Source of the DNA: Riptortus pedestris
Taxonomy: Eukaryota; Arthropoda; Insecta; Hemiptera; Alydidae
NCBI GenBank assembly: GCA_019009955.1
Contig: CM032230.1
Coordinates: forward strand, 129,917,501 to 129,981,500
Reading direction: 5' to 3'
DNA: 64,000 bases
This document shows positions 22,731 through 34,179 of this stretch, piece by piece. The notes under the pieces were generated by a model. That model did no database searches. It saw only the letters and a program-made list of their open reading frames with translations, and was not told the DNA's origin. The position numbers and the translations under genes were made by a program. Position 1 is the first letter of the stretch. Each line of letters begins with the position of its first letter.

Positions 22731-24004
22731 ATTAAAAAGTTCGTCACGCAGGTGCTGCAGATGAACTATGAAGATTTCCCACGTGAAGTTTTACAATAGA
22801 GAGATCTCCATACTGGTAAAACAATACCACCCTGATTAAATACAAACGGTAATGAGAAATCTTTCAGTTAATTAAAATAAATTCCCAACTGAAACGGCTT
22901 CTGAATTGTAAGATTAATTTATATTTTAATAACTCAAATTTTAATAGTCCAAGAACTAAAAAGGGGGGAGGGCGGATGAACAGAACGTATTTGCATAAAT
23001 CTCACAAAGTATCAAAGGTAAGGTAAGGTTAGAAACGACAGGTATGGTTAGAAGAAGCTTCCACCTGAGCCGAGTAGTGACGGAAAGGGCTGACCTAATC
23101 CGACCTTTTACCGACCACAGACTTCATAAAAATGCAAATATCTCGGTTAATATTCAAGATAGAGAATAAATGTATATACAATATTTATAGTAATATTAAT
23201 TTGCAATATTGTTTTTTTACAAATTTTAATCCGATTCAAAAATCCCCCCCCCCCTTTAGTACGATTTCAGCCTTTCAGACAAATATATATATTTATATAT
23301 TATATATATATATATATATGTTTCCACAACAATATATTTGAATTTGAACGGACCTCATTTTAGTCATCTCCTGGGGGGGATCGATGGACATTTGAAGACA
23401 TTTTTCGATAATCGCGTCATGATACGACCTCAATAGCTGATTTCTCTTGCTATTCTTTTTATTGTCCGTGCACGATTTTACATTATGATAAATCCGCCGG
23501 CTGTAGTAGTTGCGTCGACCACGATTTACATTATGAATGTAAATATCGCGGTGTATGCTGATACTCAACTCCATGTAAATAAAAATATAAATAAATAATT
23601 TGCAATAAGATGTGCTTTTATACAATTTTTTCAATCCGATTCAAAGAACGGAGATATTTTGGAAATTTTTCAAAAATCCCCCCTCTAAAAACTCTAAACC
23701 CCTTTTCTAGCCCTTTTCAGTCCGAATTTCAGCCATTAACGAACTTGATCTGTGTTTTTACATAAATGGTTAAATATCGTGTTTCGTACGATCAAAACAA
23801 AAATTGCTTGCGAACCACTAGAGCGTTAACAGACCAAATATATATATATTATAAACGATATATATATATATATAAATTTTGAACGGACCCTCATTTTTCG
23901 TCATCTCCTTATAGGATTCGATGGACATTTGAATGAAATTTTCGAAAATCGCGTCAAGAATACGACCTCAATAGCTGATTGTCTCTTATAAGAGAAATCA
24001 AGCT
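22731..24004 (+). repeat. two RepA copies in tandem, degraded
   Basis: The first copy starts AAAAAGTTCGTCACGCAGG and reaches CCTCAATAGCTGATTTCTCTTG near 23450. A second, left-truncated copy follows from about 23520 to AGAGAAATCAAGCTAA at 24004. (AT)n tracts lie at 23285-23320 and 23840-23872. Confidence 0.7.
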
Positions 24005-24011
24005 AATTAAA

Positions 24012-24545
24012 CTTTCTTATACTATGATTACAAAGAGAAATCTGCTAAAACTTTCTTAATACTTGAGTTAATAAGAAACTTATAGAACAACAATTACAAA
24101 AGTTTAGCAGGATTGGTCCTATAACATTTTCATATCCCGCTCATAACAACGGATATATTTTGAGTTTTCGAAACCCCACCACACTATTCCATCTCCGATT
24201 TCAGACAATAGCAAATACCTCCTTTGCACGAGTTGCAAGAAACGATGCACATCTTCACATTACGTATTTGCATGTAACTCACAAAGTAAAAGTTCAATGA
24301 AAACCACATTTGGAAATTAACCTTAGAAAAATTTGGTTCATGATATATTGCAGCGGTTTACTGAAAACCGTAAACTATAACATCCAAATAACTCGGTCAA
24401 AAATCATGATACCAAAAATATATATTGAATATCATTTATAGAGTACCCAATTGGCAATAATATTGGTTTTATACATTTTTTCGATCCAACGTATAATAAC
24501 GGAGATATTTTAAATTTTTCGAAATTCCACATCGTAAATCTTAGA
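24012..24545 (+). repeat. RepA, diverged subfamily, truncated
   Basis: Contains AGGATTGGTCCTATAACATTTTC and later CGATCCAACGTATAATAACGGAGATATTTTA, so the middle block occurs twice. Ends without the terminal palindrome. Confidence 0.6.
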
Positions 24546-24551
24546 ATAGTT

Positions 24552-24673
24552 TTAGCAGATTTCCCTTAAGTAAATTCAGCTATTGAGGTCGTACTCATGA
24601 TGTGGTTTTCGAAAAATGTCTTCAAATGTCCATCGATCCTACCTAGGAGATGACGAAAATGAGGTCCATTCAG

Positions 24674-24732
<59 letters not shown>

Positions 24733-26111
24733 CAAAAATATATATATATATCTATATATTTATAAAATTGTAACCTCTGTCTGTACATTGATTTTTTTCG
24801 CGAAATTTCACGATAACTTTTCGTTTCACATGTCATAGACACCATATCTGCATTTTGTTTCTTTCGTGTATGTTTGTTTGTTTGTTTGTTTGTTTGTTTG
24901 TTACCTTTTCACGCATAAACGGCCGAACCGAATTTATTAATAACTTGGTATGTATATTACTACTAACCCAACTTAGACTTTAGGCTATAATAATTTTCTC
25001 TGAGGCGAACAGGAGTGGGGGTTATAAGGGAACCCTGAAATTAAAAATAGCGATATTTCGTTTTCTATTGGTTTTTCGGCAAATATGCACATAACAAAAG
25101 TTGTTTATTTTGTTATTTAGAGTAAATTTTGTTATATACACTTTTGTCGTATACCGAAGTTTAAATGCGTTATACCCTAAAAATTTTAGCGGGAGTCAAG
25201 AATATTATTTGCCAAGACCCAACCGAAATAAATAAAACTCGGTCTGTGAACTAGCAGTGAGCCCTTCATTATAATAAGCCATACTAACATTTCAAGGGAC
25301 GGGCAGGAGTGGGGGTTATAAGGGAAGCTAGAAATTAAAAATAGTGATATTTCGTTTCCTATTCGTTTTTCGGGAAATATGAACATAACAAAAGTTGTTT
25401 ATTTTGTTATTTAGAGTAACTTTTATTTTATACACTTTTTTCGTATACCAAATTATTAACGAGATATACGCTAAAACCTATAGCAGAAATGAACAATTTT
25501 ATTTGGCACGTAAGACTCTACGGACCTAAAAGAAACTCGGTATGTGTATTAGCACTAACACCTTCCTTATAATGAGCCATACCAACATTTCTGGGGACGG
25601 GCAGGAGTGGGGGTTTTAAGAGAGCCTGATTTAAAAATAGCTGTATTTCGTTTTCAATTGGGGTTTCTTTTATGCACATGACAAAAGTAGTTTATTTTTC
25701 TATTTAAAGTAACTTTTGTTATATTCACTTTTCTCGTATAGAAAAGTATAAACGAAATATACACTAAAATCTAAAGCGAGAGCCAACAATTTTGTTGGGC
25801 TCTAACAAATGAAGCGAGGAGATGATATTTAATTGTAATAAATGCTGTATCCATGATTATGGTTTGAATTATTGAAAAAAGGTGAGTCAAAAAGTGTAGA
25901 GGGATAAATTAGGAACACATATTCATTTATTCTTCAAAAATAAAATTTCTATTATATCAATCCCCTGAAGTTACCCTTCAAGGTTGGCTATTTCGGAAAA
26001 CCATTACGTCTTGGATGGAAGTGTAATTGTACACATTGAAGTCTTGCTATCAAAATACCAACTTTAGTAAGTCAACTATGATTTCCCGTGCATCGCCGGG
26101 TACCTTAGCTA

Positions 26112-26160
<49 letters not shown>

Positions 26161-26527
26161 CTGTTAACGCTTTAGCGGTCGCAATTTTTGTTTCTTCGTT
26201 ACTAAACTCGATATTTAGTCGTTGTATCTAAAAAGAAAGATCAAGTTCGTTTATGGCTGAAATCTGCCTAGTGAGAGGGGGAGTTTAGAGGGGAGGATTT
26301 TTGAAAATTCGAAATATCTCCGTTACTATACTTCGGATCGAAAAATTGTATTCAATCAATCTTATTGCAAATTACATTTACTATAAATATTGTTATATAC
26401 ATTTATTATCTATCTTGAATATTAACCGAGATATTTGCATTTTTATGAAATCGGGGCCGGATAACGAGAGTAAAACTTCACGTGGGAAATCTGCTTAGTT
26501 TACGCAGCCCCTGCGTGACGGACTTTT
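24552..26527 (-). repeat. RepA hosting a nested HelB
   Basis: Right-end half 24552-24765 (TTTTAGCAGATTTCCCTTAAG to GAATTATATATAT) and left-end half 26112-26527 (CTGTTAACGCTTTAGCGG to CCCCTGCGTGACGGACTTTTTTT) are the two sides of one RepA. The 1.35-kb HelB sits between them exactly in the (AT)n tract. Confidence 0.85.
24766..26115 (+). mobile_element. HelB Helitron-like element inside a RepA (AT)n tract
   Basis: Begins with AATTGTAACCTCTGTCTGTACATTG, then GAAATTTCACGATAACTTTTC, a (TTTG)n tract (24868-24900), GGCCGAACCGAATTTATT and three internal repeats of about 297 bp marked by GGGGGTTATAAGGGA near 25018, 25316 and 25612. It ends in CGGGTACCTTAGCTAGT next to (AT)n. The terminal hairpin is decayed in this copy. 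No coding. Confidence 0.65.
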
Positions 26528-26650
26528 TTTGAGTAGGATTTGTCTAAATGTTGTTAATGCGGTATATCTCCAAATAAGTCAGACGTTTTCATCAGAGTGT
26601 TGCTTGTTTACTGAATGGATAAATTAATTTTTCTGTTAGAAGAATTTAGT

Positions 26651-27175
26651 CTGTATGTGGGCAACAACCGGCCAGCGAGAAATTTTGACAAAACCAATTA
26701 AACAAAAATATTACACCCCTTACTCAAATGAGGAAGACGAGAAGAGATTTGTGCGTTTGGCCGTAATTATAAATGTGAACAGTTCTTTTCAATGGTGAAA
26801 ATTAATAAATCAAAACATCGTTCTAGGGTGACTGACGATAATTTGGAAAATTCTTTATGTCTTTGTATCAGTTGAGTTAATCCAAACATCGATCTAGTTT
26901 CCCAAATTCAAGCTCAATGATTTCGGTGTCACTATTTAACTTTCGTTGTTTGTAATAATTCCAAATTTTACGATTAATTATAGTGCTGTGCCTATTTTTT
27001 CCATTTCATTTTGTTATTTTTATAAATTGTATTATAATTAAATTGTCGCTTAATTTCATGTCTGATATCTTTCGTTAAAAATTATGAACACTACTTTAAA
27101 ATTCACCAGTTTTAAAAGCGAACGATTTGCACACTAAAATTTGGCCCACAACTTGTCAATGGTTGCCCATACCTG
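26651..27175. mobile_element. hAT-like MITE
   Basis: Inverted ends CTGTATGTGGGCAACAACCGG at the left and, reverse-complemented, CAGGTATGGGCAACCATTGAC at the right. The body resembles a second copy at 39913-40395, with GTTAAAAATTATGAACACT and TTTTAAAAGCG. GGGCAACC ends with GGCCCACAA are typical of hAT-type MITEs. No clean 8-bp target duplication is visible. Non-coding. Confidence 0.55.
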
Positions 27176-27757
27176 ATCTAGACCAATGCTGTTTTACACA
27201 TTGACAAACATTTGCACATTTGATATACAATAATGTTTGTTCCTCACAATTAACTAAAAAAAATAATTATTTCCTGTGAATTGCCGCTGAAAATGAAATC
27301 TATTAAATTATAAAATCCTCAAAGAATACATTGTTGATCTTATTTAAAATTGTACATAATACAACAATGCCACTGAATTATCCATTCAAAGTTTTCTATA
27401 ACTGTTATTAGTTTTATAACACATCAGTGACTACTTTTAAAATAATGTTTATGAGCATTTTATATGGTAATACAGTAACAAATTATGGAATTTAATAAAT
27501 ATTTAATATTTTAATTTTAGCTACTATCACTTTCAATGTTATATAATATAAGAATTTAGTTAAGAAGGCTTTTATAAAATTGGAAGAAAATATTAATTTG
27601 TCGAAGTTCATCGTCAGCCATTTTAGTTTGTTTGATCTTAGTGAGCAGACCGCAAGACAACCACTCTATCCTTGAGGCTCTTAATCAACCTGAGTGCTCT
27701 GGCTTCTCTCCGCTTCTTCAAATGCTTAAAACTGTATTTAAACATCAAACCTATATA

Positions 27758-27844
<87 letters not shown>

Positions 27845-28403
27845 TATTTGAGCATTTGTGTTTCCTTACAAAAAAGGGTTTCAAATACTTGCGTTATTAT
27901 GGTCAATATTTAAGTAATGACATATACAGTACTAAACAAGGTATTTATATTTTCAATACTTTGTTAAATTTGCTTAACTACCAAAATGAGATTGGTCTAA
28001 TTTTGGACGACAACAGCAATAGGCTAAAAAATTAATATTGAATAATTACGTATGTCAAATAAAAATGATTTACTTACAAATTTTGAAAAGGGCAGCCACT
28101 GAGATAATATTACGTCTAGTCCAAATTTTATGATTTATGACAAAAAAATTGCAAAAATTCCCCAATACTGTTTATTTATTATGGAGCGTTTTCCGCTAGG
28201 GGATATTCCTCGTGAACAAAGTGCGAATTAAATAAAAAAAAATATTGGAAAAAAAATATCAAGAAAAAATGTAACACAACTATTTAAACAGGACAAAATT
28301 AAGAACACAAGACACAAAACGTAAGAAAAAAAACACGAGTAATCAACAAATGAAAGATTATAAAAAAAAAAATAAATAAAAAATATTATATAATTCAACA
28401 AAA
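27176..28403. other. AT-rich DNA with a long (AT)n tract
   Basis: No gene. A perfect (AT)n microsatellite of about 75 bp lies at 27762-27836 outside any RepA copy. Confidence 0.6.
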
Positions 28404-28553
28404 ACTAATAAATTGCAAGAAATAATTATGTGAATCTAATTGTTAAGATTAAAACTATTAAAACAAATAAATAAAAATTAGTATGTATATAAGTAAAATA
28501 ATTAGATTACATTTTCTAAAATGGTGCACATGCATTTACAATCACACGCACTC

Positions 28554-28637
<84 letters not shown>

Positions 28638-29643
28638 ACTTGTATATATATATATATATATATTTGAAACATAAATCTACTTTCAGTAGCAACAAAACTG
28701 ACTTGGAGACTACAAACAGACACATCACGGACAATTTACACTGGAGCAATACAACCTGTAACGACTTACGCAATCATACCTGAGATGAAGGCTTACAGAG
28801 GCAATACAATTTAAGGAAAATGTAGATAGTTCCGAGACTGAGGTTTTCGAAGATAATACAGGGATTTAAAACAGTTTCATATGAAGGTTCTTATATATTG
28901 GGTAAAATCATTTCTATTTCATTACTTGCTTAACATTCTACTAACACCTACTTATAAAAGAAAACATAAATATACACGACATCCAAACATCAGACATAAA
29001 AGTCCCTATACACTTCTCTAAATGGATACACCCTGCAACATACATTTTAATCTAACGAGAATAACAGACGTCCAAATACGCATTGATGGAAGTAAAGACG
29101 GATAAATTCAAATAAGTGTGGCATGTGGAAAATCTCCTTTGTTAACGCTGATCCTACGTGACGAACTTTTTTTTTTTTATAAATTGATATCTAACATTCC
29201 ATATTCTGAATGTATTATTGTCATAGAGAATCATTATTTCTTCAATAGTTCTCAATAAATGCCCTATACAATATTATGACATAGACGTCCTATAATGTTT
29301 ATTAGCAATAAATAAAACGAGAGAAAATTATAATATATTTTGAGTTAAAAGTTCCTGAAATGGAAAGGGTTGTCTTTGGTTAAAGCAAGGGCGAACTAGA
29401 GTTTCTCCGAGATATGATCGGGTTCCTCGTTACAGAAAAAAGGGAATGCTTCGCTTCCATTAAATCCCATAAAAGCCTATAAAAACTATAAAAACAAATA
29501 AATTACAAGAAACAATTATGTGTATTCAATTGTTAGGATTAAAACTATTAAAATAAACAAATAAAAATTAGTATGTACATAAACAAAATTATTAAACTAC
29601 ATTTTCTAAAATGTTGTACACGCATATAATCTCTCTCTCTCTC

Positions 29644-29703
<60 letters not shown>

Positions 29704-30045
29704 TCTCTCCCTCCCTCCACTTTTTATTAAAATTTGATATGTAATATTCCAAATTCTGAATATATTAATGTCATAGAGAATCATTTTCATCTTTAATACT
29801 ACTCAATAAATGTAATATACGTTACTATGTAATACGCGTCCTATAATGTTTATTAGCAATAAATAAAACGAGAGAAAATTATAATATATTTTGAGTTAAA
29901 AATTCCTGAAATGGAAAGGGTTGTCTTTGGTTAAAGCGAGGGCGAACTAGAGTTTCCCTCAGAGATGATCGGGTTCCTCGTTATAACAAAAAGGGAATGC
30001 TTCGCTTCCATTAAATCCCCTAAAAGCCTTTTCGGCTAAATCCAA
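28404..30045. repeat. 550-bp tandem duplication, first unit interrupted
   Basis: Block A (AATTATGTG...TTTTCTAAAATG then (CT)n) occurs at 28404-28606 and 29482-29705. Block B (CATTCC...TCTGAAT...CGAGAGAAAATTATAATATATTTTGAG...AAAGGGTTGTCTTTGG) occurs at 29176-29481 and 29725-30030. B-to-B spacing is 550 bp, but A-to-B is about 535 bp longer in the first unit, which holds extra sequence including a RepA left terminus at 29118-29172. Confidence 0.75.
28557..28662. repeat. compound microsatellite (CT)n (CA)n (TA)n
   Basis: (CT)n to 28606, (CA)n to 28636 and (TA)n to 28662 in direct succession. Its duplicate at 29632-29705 has only (CT)n with a few interruptions. Confidence 0.95.
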
Positions 30046-30523
30046 CTCATATTTCAGCCCAACTTACAAATTATTTCCATTATTTATGTTTTAGGAATAT
30101 CGCGAATTATTTCACATTCCCCTTTGGAGGTTTACTTTTCAATTTTCATTATTTCTGACGAGGAATTCTATTGTCGGACACTTTTCAAACTTTTGTTCAA
30201 CAGATATATATATTTTTTTTTCTTTAATGGCCGAACCGGGTATCCGTTAAAATCCGAAACTAATTTTCTTTTCTATCTGCATTAGGCAGAATATTTCTGA
30301 ATAATTTACATCAGGTGGTATCCATTTTACATATTTTATTTCTCTGATATTCAGCAAATTTTCCATGTGAGACTTTTAAAGTGTGAAATATGTGTCATAT
30401 TTTGGAAGTGATTTCATCTTTCAATGTAATACGTTTTAAACTACATGATTTTTAATTGATTAACGCCACACTCGAATTTTAATCATTTTACGGGAAACAG
30501 AAGATTATATTTGGTTTAATCCG
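30046..30523. other. AT-rich gap
   Basis: Nothing recognised apart from T-rich stretches (for example 30210-30222). Confidence 0.45.
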
Positions 30524-30605
30524 GCCGGCTGAAATCGGCCTACAGGTTTTGAGGTGGGGGGGATAAGTGGAAATATCTCGGTTACTATATGTCTGATCGA
30601 AAAAT
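30524..30605 (-). repeat. RepA fragment
   Basis: GGCTGAAATCGGCCTACAGG, a poly-G run and AAATATCTCGGTTACTATATGTC identify a short piece of the RepA middle, abutting a SINE. Confidence 0.6.
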
Positions 30606-30654
30606 GTTACATAACAGAAGTTAGATTTTTATGTTTTACGACTATTGTTCTAAA

Positions 30655-30862
30655 ATATTTTTTATTATTATTTATTAACCTCATCTTTTTGCTACTAAGG
30701 CTAATAGGGACAGGTTATCTACTGGTTACAACGCTTTTCTATCATGGGTGGGACTTAGGATGTTATTTAATGAATTCCGTCACTAAATAATTCCTTTTGC
30801 CCAGGCGAGAATCGGACTCACCACTTTAGGTTTTACCATGTGAGCTAACATGTTTGAAGCCA
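30655..30862 (-). repeat. tRNA-derived SINE
   Basis: Plus strand reads tail to head: TTATTATTATTTATTAA, GCTACTAAGGCTAATAGGGAC, GGTTATCTACTGG, GTCACTAAATAATTCC, then CAGGCGAGAATCGGACTC (B-box complement) and TTTTACCATGTGAGC (A-box side). It closely matches the copy at 13661. Confidence 0.78.
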
Positions 30863-31080
30863 TGTGGATTTAAAACTACTTGTAAAAATAAAATTATTTA
30901 TAAATGCCAGATAAGGTTTATTTAATTATTTTGTTACAATATACGGCATCTACTATTGTCATTAGCGGTAGATGGATCTATGTTTCTTGGAACAAACAAG
31001 TTTAATTAAAAATGCGAAAAACCTTTTGATGTCTTCTCCATCGTCTCTAAGGTTCAAAGCTTTTCTTGGAAGATCGTATT

Positions 31081-31676
31081 TTTAGCAGATTTCCCTTAAG
31101 GGAAATCAGCTATTGAGGTCTTACTCATGAGGCGGTTTTCGGAAACTTTCTTCAAATGTCCGTCGATCCTACCCAGGAGATGACAAATGAGGCCCGTTCA
31201 AAATTATATATATATATTTGTCTGTTGCCGCTCTAGCGGTCGCAATTTTTGTTTGATCGTTACCAAACCCGATATTTAAACGTTTTATGTAAAAATAAAG
31301 GTCTAGTTCGTTAATGGCTGAAATCGAACCAGTTGTATTTAGTGGGGGATTTTCGAAAAATCGAAATATCTCCGTTACTATACGTCGGTTTGAAAAACTG
31401 TATAAAACCAATCTTATTGAAAATTAAATTTACTATAAATATTTTTATATACATTTATTCTTTATCTTGAATATTAACCGAGATATTTGCATTTTTCTGT
31501 TTTCAGCTTCTGAGATGAGTTCGGCTAACTTCGGGTCTAGTCGTGAGTTTCCGTCCAGAGCTAGTTCGGGCCCTTCCCGTAACTGTTTGACTCTCTATTC
31601 TGAAATTTCTCTATTATAAAACTTCACATGGGAAATCTGCTTAGTTTACGCAGCCCCTGCGTGACGGACTTTTTTT
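31081..31676 (-). repeat. RepA, short form
   Basis: Both termini are clean: TTTAGCAGATTTCCCTTAAGGG at the left and CGCAGCCCCTGCGTGACGGACTTTTTT at the right. Contains CCGCTCTAGCGG and only a short (AT)n (31206-31216). Confidence 0.88.
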
Positions 31677-31816
31677 ACAATTAAGGACATGTGAGACAGT
31701 AAGATGGACGTTACAACAATCGCAAGTTAGTGGGAATAAGCCTTTCAATAAATAACTACGTGTTATTTTTGTGTGTCCAATTCGGACACCGGCTAGAACA
31801 ACCCCCTCTTTTCGGC

Positions 31817-31942
31817 TTTTAGCAGATTTTCATTAAGGGAAATCAGCTATTGAGGTTGTACTCATGACGCGATTTTCTAAATTTTTCTTCAAATGTCCAT
31901 CGATCCTACCCAGGAGATGACGAAAATGATGTCCGTTCAAAA

Positions 31943-31991
<49 letters not shown>

Positions 31992-32547
31992 TATTTGTCT
32001 GTTACCGCTCTAGCGGTCGCAATTTTTGTTTGATCGTTGCTAAACTCGATATTTAGTCGTTTTATGTAAAAAGGAAGATGAAGTTCGTTAATAGCTGAAA
32101 TCAGACCAGTGGGAGGGGGAGATTTTTGAAAATTCGAAATATCTCCGTTATTATGCGTCGGATCGAAAAATCGTATAGGATCAAGCTTATTGCAAATTAC
32201 ATTTACTATAAATATAGTCATATACATTTATTCCCTATCTTGAATATTAACCGAGATATTTGCATTTGTATACTGTGTGTGGTCACCAGTAGGCTATGTT
32301 CGGACTTTCCGCCGAGAGCTCTGACAGCCGTTTCGATAACTATTCGTCCTTCGTGAATAGGTTTAGAGGTTAGGTTAACTGTTTTTTTGGGGCTAGAAAC
32401 TACTGGGTTATTACGCCCTAAATAATGTTTTAGGTTTAGAGGTTTCTTACTACTACAGTTGTTATTAGGCAGATTTCTCTATTGTAAAACTTCACGTGGG
32501 AAATCTACTTAGTTTACGCAGCGCCTACCTGACGGACTTTTATTTCT
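31817..32547 (-). repeat. RepA, short form with extra left segment
   Basis: Left side TTTTAGCAGATTTTCATTAAGGG; (AT)n at 31944-31990; right end GCGCCTACCTGACGGACTTTT. Near 32360-32470 it shares TTAGGTTAACTGTTTTTTTGGGG and TTGTTATTAGGCAGATTTCTC, inverted, with the copy at 16925, so these two are close relatives. Confidence 0.85.
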
Positions 32548-32819
32548 ACTTTCTGGATTCCAATGCTCAGTAATTTCTTTGCTTTATCGCAGTTTATTGA
32601 CATGTTTTTTCGACCAGTCTGACTTCCACTTTTGAAATACGAGGTTTTGAAACTCCCGTTTCCAATCATCTGAGGAGATGAAGACTACTGTAGTTCCATC
32701 TTCTCGAGCTTCCAAATCCGCCATTCCATTACCCTCCAAACCAAAATGGGGGGGGGACTCAAATAAGTGAAATGTTTTTCTTTGTTGACCTTTTACCATC
32801 AGATATTGAAAAATCATAT
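32546..32819 (-). pseudogene. I-type LINE, RNase H end and downstream linker, fragment
   Basis: Minus-strand reading HFGLEGNGMADLEAR is the last part of a LINE RNase H domain (usual form H-G-GNE-AD--A). It is followed by DDWKREFQNLVFQKWKSDW and HVNKLR, the linker typical of I-clade ORF2. A TAA follows at once, after which the same frame still reads family-like residues (KEITEHWNPES), so the stop is a lesion. RNase H here would remove the RNA strand during target-primed reverse transcription. The fragment is flanked by RepA pieces on both sides. A homologous region, on the other strand, is at 33124. Non-functional remnant. Confidence 0.7.
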
Positions 32820-32966
32820 TTTCTGTTACTCGAATATTAACCGAGTTATTTGTATTTCTTTTTCATTTCAAACTTTTGTAAACCTCTAACGTTCATCGTG
32901 TCATATTCCCAGTACGAGCGAAATCTGCTTAGTTCACGCAGCAGCTTTTAGAAGGAGCTTTTTTTT
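32820..32966 (-). repeat. RepA left-end fragment
   Basis: CGAATATTAACCGAGTTATTTG and CGAAATCTGCTTAGTTCACGCAGCAGC, then a T-run. It abuts the end of the coding remnant at 32972. Confidence 0.7.
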
Positions 32967-33111
32967 GTTTTAACTGAGTCCACATTTTACTTCCTTATAT
33001 AACTGTTGGTCTTTATGACTGTTTTGTATATTCACAATTTTGGCACCTGCAGAGCGGAAGACATGGGGCAGGGCCTTAAAAATACTATTTATTGAAATTA
33101 ATCTGACATTT

Positions 33112-33779
33112 AAATCTGCATCCAGAATTAGCAGCCAGAGAAGCCCACCAACTCGACTCCATCACCCCAACAACAATTATATCTGCAGAACTCTACCAAC
33201 CACTCAAAGAAGAAATTAATAAAAACTGGCAACACATGTGGTATGTAACCCAGAATAATAAACTAAAAATTATTAAAACCACCATCCGTCCATTCCATCA
33301 TCTCTTCTGTTGTCTCTTGTCGAATATGGAAATATTCGACAAGAGACAACAGAAGAGATGAAGTTGTATTAGGAAGACTCCAAATTGGGCACACACGACT
33401 TACGCATGGCTATCTTATGACAAAAGATCAACTCCCGATTTGTGAGAAATGTAACACAGAACTGACTATATATCACATATTAATGGAATGCCATAAGTAC
33501 GTGTATACATATATTAGAAACAAATACAATATCTCCAATAGTATAGAAGCGGCCCTTGGAGATGACCCGAAAGAACTCCATAAATTGTTTAATTTTATAA
33601 AAAACACGAGTTTATACAAAGAAATTTAAAGTGCAATTGTTTGTATCCTCGTTTATATTGTTAAAATGGCGATATCGATGAGGATACCAAAATGTGAATT
33701 ATAAATATTACAGGGCGATGATAACCTGGTAGTTTTTCGCCCTTAAACCCTATACAACAACAACAACAAATCTGCATCC
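33112..33779 (+). pseudogene. I-type LINE, 5'-truncated, with target-site duplication
   Basis: AAATCTGCATCC at 33112-33123 and 33768-33779 is a 12-bp target duplication bounding a 644-bp insert. The insert encodes the C-terminal end of ORF2. PELAAREAHQLDS is the RNase H tail, NWQHMWYVTQNNKLK the linker, VVLGRLQIGHTRLTHGYLM the conserved IGHTRLTHG motif, and ICEKCNTELTIYHILMEC a CCHC zinc knuckle (C-x2-C-x7-H-x4-C). It ends with KEI and a stop at 33629. The 3' UTR ends in (CAA)n. A 29-bp inverted repeat at 33299-33360 replaces part of the reading frame and adds a stop. The end structure fits target-primed reverse transcription. Dead copy. Confidence 0.85.
33299..33360. repeat. perfect 29-bp inverted repeat within the LINE
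   Basis: Arms 33299-33327 and 33332-33360 are exact reverse complements with loop GGAA. The right arm reads in frame with the LINE protein (DNRRDEVV); the left arm is its inverted copy. Confidence 0.95.
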
Positions 33780-34179
33780 ACTGTTCTGTTTAAATAAGGC
33801 ACTTTGAGTTTTGAATGTGCTGTAACTCGCAACAAAGGGCCACCATCAATTTTAATATCTATAAATTCCTTATGTTCTAGGAGAGTTGCACTTGAATATA
33901 CTTCTTGTAAGACCACAGTTTGGCAGATTTCAGGTTGCCACTGGCTAACGAGAAGGAAATAAATTATTTCCCGTACTCCGGTCTGTAAGGACACAACTTT
34001 GTTGTAGCTTGTATAACTAGCTCACACAGCGTTTGAAGTACGTTGACGATATGTTGATCACTGCTTTTGAATAGTCCGCAAGGGCAGAACATCATCTTGA
34101 GCCCAAAGCAAGTTTATACTAAAGTCATAGTCCATAAGAGCCTCAATACGGACATGAGAGTTTCGTAAATTATACGAAT

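Larger units (their letters stand above)
32972..34178 (-). pseudogene. unrecognised protein-coding remnant split by a LINE insertion
   Basis: I do not recognise this protein. Minus strand, the part at 33780-34178 reads in three successive frames: NLRNSHVRIEALMDYDFSIN with LLWAQDDVLP; SSDQHIVNVLQTLCELVIQ; and VREIIYFLLVSQWQPEICQT through HSKLKVPYLNRTVDAD. The last frame reaches the 12-bp target duplication of the LINE at 33124-33767. Skipping the insert and one duplicate, the same frame goes on at 33111 as NVRLISINSIFKALPHVF and ends at a TAA (32972-32974) beside RepA. About 190 codons of protein-like composition with only two frameshifts suggest a processed pseudogene or a piece of a host gene or unknown element. 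Both outer edges are RepA insertions, so it is incomplete. No splice sites are evident within it. Confidence 0.5.

Noticed and set aside
28483..28773. Short open frames across (CT)n/(CA)n/(TA)n
   Set aside because: Low-complexity translation of microsatellites only.
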